A DNA stretch of 64,000 nt, from contig JAQNBH010000014.1 of NCBI GenBank assembly GCA_028752905.1, positions 28,268,668 to 28,332,667 of the forward strand, read 5' to 3'. Shown here piece after piece: positions 56,700-64,000 of this stretch; within the stretch, counting starts at the first letter, position 1; every line of letters starts with the position of its first letter. The position numbers and the translations under genes are program-made. The notes beneath the pieces are model-generated. The model saw only the letters and a list, made by a program, of their open reading frames with translations, was not told the DNA's origin and ran no database searches. This DNA comes from Cladorhizidae sp. MBARI D1340-BT2 (taxonomy: Eukaryota; Porifera; Demospongiae; Poecilosclerida; Cladorhizidae).

Positions 56700-59395
56700 T
56701 TCTCTAGAATAATGACTAGATGCTCTAGCTTCATCAGGAATAATGACTAGATGCTCCAGCCTTCATCAGGAATAATGACTAGATGCTCTAGCTTCATCAG
56801 GAATAATGACTAGATGCTCTAGCCTTCATCAAGAATAATGACTAGATGCTCTAGTCTTCATCAAGAATAATGACTAGATGCTCTAGCCTTCATCAAGAAT
56901 AATGACTAGATGCTCTAGTCTTCATCAGGAATAATGACTAGATGCTCTAGCCTTCATCAGGAATAATGACTAGATGCTCTAGCCTTCATCATGAATAATG
57001 ACTAGATGCTCTGGCCTTCACCAGGAATAATGACTAGATGCTCTGGCCTTCATCAGGAATAATGACTAGATGCTCTGGCCTTCATCAGGAATAATGACTA
57101 GATGCTCTAGCCTTCATCAGGAATAATGACTAGATGCTCTAGCCTTCATCAGGAATAATGACTAGATGCTCTAGCCTTCATCAAGAATAATGACTAGATG
57201 CTCCAGCCTTCATCAGGAATAATGACTAGATGCTCTAGCCTTCATCAGGTAGATGCTCTAGTCTTCATCAGGAATAGTGACTAGATGCTCTAGCCTTCAT
57301 CAGGAATAATGACTAGATGCTCTAGCCTTCATCAGGAATAATGACTAGATGCTCTAGCCTTCATCAAGAATAATGACTAGATGCTCCAGCCTTCATCAGG
57401 AATAATGACTAGATGCTCTAGCCTTCATCAGGTAGATGCTCTAGTCTTCATCAGGAATAATGACTAGATGCTCTAGCCTTCATCAGGAATAATGACTAGA
57501 TGCTCTAGCCTTCATCAGGAATAATGACTAGATGCTCTAGTCTTCATCAGGAATAATGACTAGATGCTCTAGCCTTCATCAGGAATAATGACTAGATGCT
57601 CTAGCCTTCATCAAGAATAATGACTAGATGCTCCAGCCTTCATCAGGAATAATGACTAGATGCTCTAGCCTTCATCAGGTAGATGCTCTAGTCTTCATCA
57701 GGAATAATGACTAGATGCTCTAGCCTTCATCAGGAATAATGACTAGATGCTCTAGCCTTCATCAGGAACAATGACTAGATGCATGAAGGAATAATGACTA
57801 GATGCTCTAGCCTTCATCAGGAATAATGACTAGATGCTCTAGCCTTCATCAGGAATATAATGACTAGATGCTCTAGTCTTCATCAGGAATAATGACTAGA
57901 TGCTCTAGTCTTCATCAGGAATAATGACTAGATGCTCTAGCCTTCATCAGGAATAAGGAATAATGACTAGATGCTCTAGCCTTCATCAGGAATAATGACT
58001 AGATGCTCTAGCCTCCATCAGGAATAATGACTAGATGCTCTAGCCTCCATCAGGAATAATGACTAGATGCTCTAGCCTTCATCAAGAATAATGACTAGAT
58101 GCTCTAGTCTTCATCAGGAATAATGACTAGATGCTCTAGTCTTCATCAAGAATAATGACTAGATGCTCTAGTCTTCATCAGGAATAATGACTAGATGCTC
58201 TAGTCTTCATCAGGAATAATGACTAGATGCTCTAGCCTTCATCAGAAATAATGACTAGATGCTCTAGCCTTCATCAGGAATAATGACTAGATGCTCTAGC
58301 CTTCATCAAGAATAATGACTAGATGCTCTAGCCTTCATCGGGAATAATGACTAGATGCTCTAGTCTTCATCAAGAATAATGACTAGATGCTCTAGTCTTC
58401 ATCAGGAATAATGACTAGATGCTCTAGTCTTCATCAGGAATAATGACTAGATGCTCTAGCCTTCATCAGAAATAATGACTAGATGCTCTAGCCTTCATCA
58501 GGAATAATGACTAGATGCTCTAGCCTTCATCAAGAATAATGACTAGATGCTCTAGTCTTCATCAGGAATAATGACTAGATGCTCTAGCCTTCATAAGGAA
58601 TAAGGAATAATGACTAGATGCTCTAGCCTTCATCAGGAATAATGACTAGATGCTCTGGCCTTCATCAGGAATAATGACTAGATGCTCTAGCCTTCATCAG
58701 GAATAATGACTAGATGCTCTAGCCTTCATCAGGAATAATGACTAGATGCTCTAGCCTTCATCAAGAATAATGACTAGATGCTCTAGTCTTCATCAGGAAT
58801 AATGACTAGATGCTCTAGCCTTCATCAGGAATAATGACTAGATGCTCTAGCCTCCATCAGGAATAATGACTAGATGCTCTAGCCTTCATCAAGAATAATG
58901 ACTAGATGCTCTAGTCTTCATCAAGAATAATGACTAGATGCTCTAGCCTTCATCAAGAATAATGACTAGATGCTCTAGTCTTCATCAGGAATAATGACTA
59001 GATGCTCTAGTCTTCATCAGGAATAATGACTAGATGCTCTAGCCTTCATCAGAAATAATGACTAGATGCTCTAGCCTTCATCAAGAATAATGACTAGATG
59101 CTCTAGTCTTCATCAGGAATAATGACTAGATGCTCTAGCCTTCATAAGGAATAAGGAATAATGACTAGATGCTCTAGCCTTCATCAGGAATGATGACTAG
59201 ATGCTCTGGCCTTCATCAGGAATAATGACTAGATGCTCTAGCCTTCATCAGGAATAATGACTAGATGCTCTAGCCTTCATCAGGAATAATGACTAGATGC
59301 TCTAGCCTTCATCAGGAATAATGACTAGATGCCCTAGCCTTCATCAGGAATAATGACTAGATGCTCTAGCCTTCATCAGGAATAATGACTAGGGA
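56700..59395. repeat. 32-bp minisatellite derived from an element phrase
   Basis: About 84 units of 32 bases (ACTAGATGCTCTAGCCTTCA, then TCAGGAATAATG). Deletion variants (CATCAGGTAGATGCTC) recur at about 57248, 57430 and 57678, and CATAAGGAATAAGG recurs at about 58592 and 59143, so blocks of several hundred bases have duplicated. A single related copy is at 15853-15898. Confidence 0.96.
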
Positions 59396-59489
59396 ATTTG
59401 TACAGTACAGTCCCAGACAACTTGCTGGACTTAAAATAATTAGCTATCATTATTATTAGGAGCTGTAGCAGTGTCCCATACAGTTGCAG

Positions 59490-59660
59490 CGGCACAACCA
59501 GCATGTCTGTGTGCCTGTCACCAGCATGTCTGTGTGCAGCCACCAGCATGACTGTGTGCCTGCCACCAGCACGTCTGTGTGCCTTCCACCAGCATGACTG
59601 TGTGCCTGCCACCAGCATGACTGTATGCCTGCCACCAGCATGTCTGTGTGCCAGCCATAT
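59490..59660. repeat. 24-bp array (CCACCAGCATGTCTGTGTGC)
   Basis: About seven degenerate units; GTCTGTG and GACTGTG variants. Confidence 0.9.
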
Positions 59661-59915
59661 GTCAAGAGTTTACCTCCCTCCAACACCTGTGGTTAAGTAG
59701 TTAGGGGTGTGGCCACAGAAGAATGTTGGGTGGGTGAAGAATACCACTTAAGCCACAGCAGGCTAAGTGCTGCTCCTTAACAAGCACTATGAAAACACTT
59801 AGAAGACAGCTGCCTTAACCACATTTGTAACCTCAGCTGCCTAGCACTTTTAAATAAGGAGCCTGCACAGCACGTGCAGAGAATTTAAAAGGCACTTGTA
59901 TTTTGAGGTACATCA
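59661..59915. other. Unique sequence
   Basis: Nothing recognised. Confidence 0.5.
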
Positions 59916-60237
59916 CTTTGGCTGCATGTACATAACTATGGCTGCATGTACATAACTATGGCTACATGTAACTATGGTTGCAAGCAATTATGGCTGCATG
60001 TAAATGTCTGCATGTAATTATAGCTGCATGTAAATGTCTGCATGTTATTATGGCTGCATGTAATTATAGATGCATGTAACCTTGGCTGCATGTACATAAC
60101 TAATGGCTGCATGTAATTATGGCTGCATGTAATTATGGCTGCATGTAATTATAGATGCATGAAACTTTGGCTGCATGTACATAACTAATGGCTGCACGTA
60201 ACCAGGGCTGCATGTAATTATGGCTGCATGTAATCAT
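59916..60237. repeat. 18-bp array (TGGCTGCATGTAATTA)
   Basis: About 17 units; TACATAACTA and AAACTTTGG variants occur at intervals. Confidence 0.9.
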
Positions 60238-60365
60238 GGCTGCATGAAACTTTGGCACGGTTATACCTATGCACCATCAAAAGAGAGCACACAGAGAGAT
60301 CATCTTTTGAGCCATACATCAGGTTCATACAGTGAAGGGTGCAGAATCTATGGAGCTCCAAAGTC
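60238..60365 (-). repeat. Dispersed repeat, copy 2 of pair
   Basis: Reverse complement matches 10706-10844 (GACTTTGGAGCTCCATAGAT, CTCTCTGTGTGCTCTCTTTT). It starts where the TGGCTGCATG array ends, so the array may have grown from the element's end (GCATGAAACTTTGGC). Confidence 0.7.
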
Positions 60366-60589
60366 CTGACCACACAAATGTCTTTTATGGTTTAGTCTGT
60401 CCTTAATTGATGGTATCATAGAAGTGCTCTTTAGAGTGTTTGTGTATGCGAAGAGCAGAAGGTGAAAACACACACACACACACACACAATACACTCACGC
60501 ACCCACTCAGATCACTCAAAACAGATCTTATCAAATCAATAACATGAGATATTGTGAATCGCTGCCATCACTAAAATTAGCTACTACAC

Positions 60590-60902
60590 GTATATATGTC
60601 TACATGCACGTGTAGACATGTATACATATACTTGTCTACATGCATGTATAGACATGTATGTCTACATGCATGTATAGACATGTATACATATACTTGTCTA
60701 CATGCATGTGTAGACATGTATGTCTACATGCATATATAGATATGTATACATATACTTGTCTACATGCATGTGTAGACATGTATGTCTACATGCATATATA
60801 GACATGTATACATATACTTGTCTACATGCATGTGTAGACATGTATGTCTACATGCATGTGTAGACATGTATACATATACTTGTCTACATGCATGTGCAGA
60901 CA
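60590..60902. repeat. Palindromic TGTCTACATGCATGTAGACA array
   Basis: About five units of 60-65 bases, each holding near-perfect palindromes (TGTCTACATGCATGTGTAGA) and ATGTATACATATACTTG. Each unit can fold into hairpins. Confidence 0.92.
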
Positions 60903-61158
60903 AGAGTATGTAATAAATGTCCTCCACATACGTAACAAACACCCACTCGGCTGTTTTTAGTGGTCTAGCTTTAGGTCGAGTACACGTAGCAAGTGTCCAA
61001 GTAAATAGATTCTGTCAATACTGTACACAAAGTGATGGATAACAAGGAGAGCAATGGAGATCCTTTGCAGACCAGGGGAAGATGACCAACTAATTGGAAG
61101 TTCTAGAGAACTTGACGATCAAGAACAGCAATAGCTAAAGCAAAGGCAGAGATTGGCA
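60903..61158. other. Sequence upstream of the plus-strand candidate gene
   Basis: Plus frame open from ATG 61054 (MEILCRPGEDDQLIGSSREL) to TAG 61132, then continuing in the same frame. It could be a 5' exon with a stop, or chance. No promoter motif seen. Confidence 0.35.
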
Positions 61159-61332
61159 ATGCAGCAACTGACAAGTCCTCACCAAGACCTAACCTGCGAA
61201 CTTCACAGCAAAAGATCATGTGAATGCAAGTGTGTGTCACTTGGAATCACCGATGCTGTAGTTTCATCCCATCTCTTGACCCAAGTGTCCAACAAGCAGA
61301 AAGCCACACCCATCTGTTTTTCACGACGAAAG
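61159..61332 (+). CDS. Candidate first exon of a second, plus-strand gene
   Basis: From ATG 61159 the frame runs 58 codons to a donor (CGACGAAAG followed by GTTAGC), phase 0. Peptide pieces: MQQLTSPHQDLTCELHSKRS, CECKCVSLGITDAVVSSHLL, VSNKQKATPICFSRRK. The same frame is open upstream back to 61054 apart from one TAG at 61132-61134, so the true start is uncertain. Not recognised. Confidence 0.33.
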
Positions 61333-61499
61333 GTTAGCCATCAGCACTACATCATATGCACTTCAAGGTGCATGTCTGTGCATGCACATGCGTACACACA
61401 CACACACACTAGGCGAGTATGTATGTGTAACAGGATCTAAGAAAAAGTGTCAATTGTAAAGAAAACAAATTGTTCAAAGATGGACATAAGAAAGTCATT

Positions 61500-61985
61500 G
61501 CCTATGGCTCAGTCTGCAGGCTCTCACAGACCCTTTGCTCAGGACTAGGCTCAGTCTTCAGACTCTCACAGACTCTTTGCTCAGGACTAGGCTCAGTCTG
61601 TAGGCTCTCACAGACTCTTTGCTCAGGACTAGGCTCAGTCTGTAGGCTCTCACGACCCTTTGCTCAGACTAGGCTCAGTCTGTAGGCTCTCACAGACCCT
61701 TTGCTCAGGACTAGGCTCAGTCTTCAGACTCTCACAGACTCTTTGCTCAGGACTAGGCTCAGTCTGTAGGCTCTCACAGACACTTAGGACTAGGCTCAGT
61801 CTGTAGACTCTCACAGACCCTTTGCTCAGGACTAGGCTCAGCCTGCAGGCTCTCACAGACTCTTTGCTCAGGACTAGGCTCATACTGCAGGCTCTCACAG
61901 ACCCTTTGCTTAGGATTAGGCTCAGTCTTCAGACCCTCACAGACTCTTTGCTCAGGACTAGGCTCAGTCTTCACACTCTCACAGG
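61500..61985. repeat. 42-bp minisatellite, right side
   Basis: About 11 units containing GGCTCAGTCTGTAGGCTCTC and ACAGACCCTTTGCTCAGGAC. It lies in the proposed intron between plus-strand candidates 61159-61332 and 62104-62174. Confidence 0.95.
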
Positions 61986-62103
61986 AGTGGTTCAGATTCC
62001 ATTCTGCATAAGAAGTCTTTCTTCCAGGAATGACTCAAACAGACTGCTCTAGAAGTAAATTAACTCCTCTTCTCCTGGAAGTAAATTGACCCCAAAACAC
62101 CAG

Positions 62104-62174
62104 AGTGCGCATGAGAGGCTCCCACCATGTGGCACCAGAATACCAACTTGGAGTGAGGTACGTACAGCGCAGAG
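62104..62174 (+). CDS. Candidate second exon of the plus-strand gene
   Basis: A 71-bp segment after a pyrimidine-rich acceptor region (CTCCTCTTCTCCTGG upstream, then AAAACACCAG). It ends at the donor GCGCAGAG followed by GTAAGG. It reads SAHERLPPCGTRIPTWSEVR then TAQ and leaves two bases, which exon 63821-63897 completes. The function is unknown. Confidence 0.35.
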
Positions 62175-63066
62175 GTAAGGACAGCAACTCCTTGTCACTT
62201 CCTTCCCTTGTCCTCCTACTACGTCACAAGGTGCTAATGTATATAACCCCCGTACATAGCTGCGATTTACTGAATTACAAATTCACTTACAGTGTAGCTA
62301 TGAGACTCTCTGCTTTCAATTCGTTTGTGGTTTATCCCAAATAACACATGCCACTTCAACAAACAGCCCTGGATCATGCATGTGCATATGGCTAGACACA
62401 CATCACAACATGCTACATGTACATGTACATGTGTACATGTATCTTTTCTATTGGTACAGCACATATACCACTACACACACATTCAACTTACAACAGATGT
62501 TCACAACAACAACAACAACACAACAAAAACAAAAACAACACAACAACAACACAACAACAACACAACAACAACAACACAACAACATAACAACAACAAAAAC
62601 AACAAAAACTGCGACAAAAAACTAGAACTTTCTTCGGAACTGTCTTAAAGCCGAGCTCAAAAGGTCCTTTTCATCACAAATACACTCACAACCATATCAG
62701 TGAACAAGTGGCATTCTCATCATGGGAGAGCAGCTGCACTCTATTCCCTACTTCATGGCCTCCCATGCCACATGAGTCACCATGGTGACCATGATGGGAT
62801 AATTAAGTTAGCGCAATGAGGAAGTGAGTGAGTGCATGGGATCATTCAGGTTTGTGGCATGGGTGGCGGCGGAGCTGCGATGTCAGGATGGAGATGACCA
62901 ACCATGGTGACAGCCCAAAGCAGGGTAGAATGGCTGACACATATACACATGTACATACACACACACACTTGACCTGAAACACACAAGAATCAATGTCTTC
63001 TTCCTACATAAGTTCGAAAGCCAATCTCCTACCAATATATACATACATGTATATATACACACACAT
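62175..63066. other. Proposed intron sequence
   Basis: AAC-type microsatellite at 62500-62612 and short CATGTA repeats near 62410-62440; nothing else recognised. Confidence 0.55.
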
Positions 63067-63259
63067 CAGAGTTTCATTTAGAAAATTGTCCAAGGGGGGG
63101 CAACTGGAGGAATCTGGATATTAAGGGGGCATGATGGTTAAAGATGTGACAAAGTTTCTAATGAATTTTAATATACAGTTTCCAAGGGGGGGGGGGGGGG
63201 GGGGGGGGGTAAAAAGGTTCAAAGGTGGGGCAGCCGCCCCGCCCCTAAATGAAACCCTG
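63067..63259. mobile_element. Short TIR element containing poly-G
   Basis: The left end CAGAGTTTCATTTAG and the reverse complement of the right end CAGGGTTTCATTTAG match at 14 of 15 positions. Length 193 bp, with a 24-base G run at 63186-63209. CAGGG-type ends suggest a hAT-like MITE, but I see no clear 8-bp target duplication. Confidence 0.6.
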
Positions 63260-63544
63260 GTGACATATACTGTATATATTATATATATACATGTATATAA
63301 GTTTGTACATGAATATTGAACATCATTACATCATTGGCAGACTTCCATCATTCCAAGTCAAGCTTATCGGAACACAGAGCCACACAAAACATTTGAAAAG
63401 TCCTTGCCCATCTCACCGAGGATGCTGCGAGTCAGTAAGCTCACAAATTTGTGAGATTTAGGTCAAGACTTTGGGTGCCTGCATAGTTGGCATGGATACA
63501 CCTTGAGCCGCCATTTTGGCGCCAAAAGAAAGCACACTGATATA

Positions 63545-63740
63545 TTAAGATAGAGGCTGACTATGAACCATTTGGCAGTTGAGCTATTAAAACATATCTA
63601 AGATAGAGGCTGACTATGAATCATGTGGCAGTTGAGCTATTAAAACATATCTAAGATAGAGGCCGACTATGAACCATTTGGCAGTTGAACTATTAAAACA
63701 TATCTACGATAGAGGCTGACTAATGAACCATGTGGCAGTT
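63545..63740. repeat. 53-bp repeat, four copies
   Basis: Units contain GATAGAGGCTGACTATGAAC and GCAGTTGAGCTATTAAAACA. The array ends about 80 bases before candidate plus exon 63821-63897. Confidence 0.93.
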
Positions 63741-63820
63741 GCACAGCTTTTAAGTGGAGGGCACACATTTCCTCCATTCCTGGATTTGCACTTTTCACCT
63801 CCACTTCCCACCCTCCTAAG

Positions 63821-63897
63821 CCGCATAGACCATGGCACTGCCCATCACGAGCTGAAGAGTCACTTAGCCAGACTTGAATGCCTTAGTTCCCTCTTAG
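63821..63897 (+). CDS. Candidate third exon of the plus-strand gene
   Basis: A 77-bp segment with a strong acceptor (CCACTTCCCACCCTCCTAAG) and a perfect donor (CCCTCTTAG followed by GTGAGT). After one completing base it reads RIDHGTAHHELKSHLARLEC then LSSLL, a helical peptide, and leaves one base. The gene would continue beyond the right edge. This is the best-bounded plus-strand exon in the window. Confidence 0.48.
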
Positions 63898-64000
63898 GTG
63901 AGTGTGGTTCCACCTACTTCAAGTACCATAAAGTCTGAAGATAAGAGCATACTTATTTTAAAAGCGCAGATGATTTTGTCAAATGAACCTGACTGACCTC

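Noticed and set aside
1..64000. Bacterial features, CRISPR arrays, and tRNA or rRNA genes.
   Set aside because: The tandem arrays have no unique spacers, so they are not CRISPR. I saw no tRNA box pairs or rRNA signatures.

Overview
The window reads as nuclear DNA of an animal, most likely a marine invertebrate; I cannot name the species. The basis is GT-AG introns splitting one very long reading frame, repeated helical segments of the spectrin-repeat kind, and no bacterial operons, ribosome sites or compact gene order. There is no CRISPR array, IS element or recognisable tRNA/rRNA gene.

The main content is one giant gene on the minus strand, transcribed from right (high coordinates) to left. 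I place nineteen exons between 51395 and 1315. Their splice phases all agree and they give a continuous frame of 2,019 codons, open at both ends: no start or stop codon is in the window. Most exons encode Trp-, Glu-, Lys- and Leu-rich amphipathic helices typical of spectrin repeats. They are interrupted by two long Ser/Lys/Arg-rich, probably disordered exons (42554-43871 and 22506-23204) and a basic linker (19770-20123). I cannot assign the family (dystrophin, nesprin, dystonin/MACF, Trio-like and others all remain possible) because no actin-binding, KASH, Dbl or EF-hand domain is in the window. Six more weakly supported exons (44348 to 54990) also fit the phase.

By my own tally of intervals, the introns hold about 30 kb of tandem repeats. 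Almost every intron has its own private minisatellite with its own period (12/13, 24, 30, 32, 33, 34, 39, 40, 42, 47, 64 or 81 bp and others). The largest is a 6-kb array of 34-bp units (29865-35865) containing an 883-bp higher-order duplication. Three arrays are telomere-like. Most long open frames in the window are artefacts of these arrays.

Between the arrays lie mobile-element traces: a three-copy hairpin MITE family, a pogo/Tigger-like element with terminal inverted repeats and TA flanks, a foldback element, a large inverted repeat, a short TIR element at 63067-63259, and three dispersed repeat pairs. The 2.7-kb array at 56700-59395 seems to have grown from a phrase also present once at 15853-15898.

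Two weaker plus-strand signals are noted. One is a decayed, frame-broken coding-like segment with a terminal-exon-like piece and an AATAAA signal (12740-14890), inside the giant gene. The other is a possible second gene at the right edge: three exon-like pieces (61159-63897) whose phases agree.
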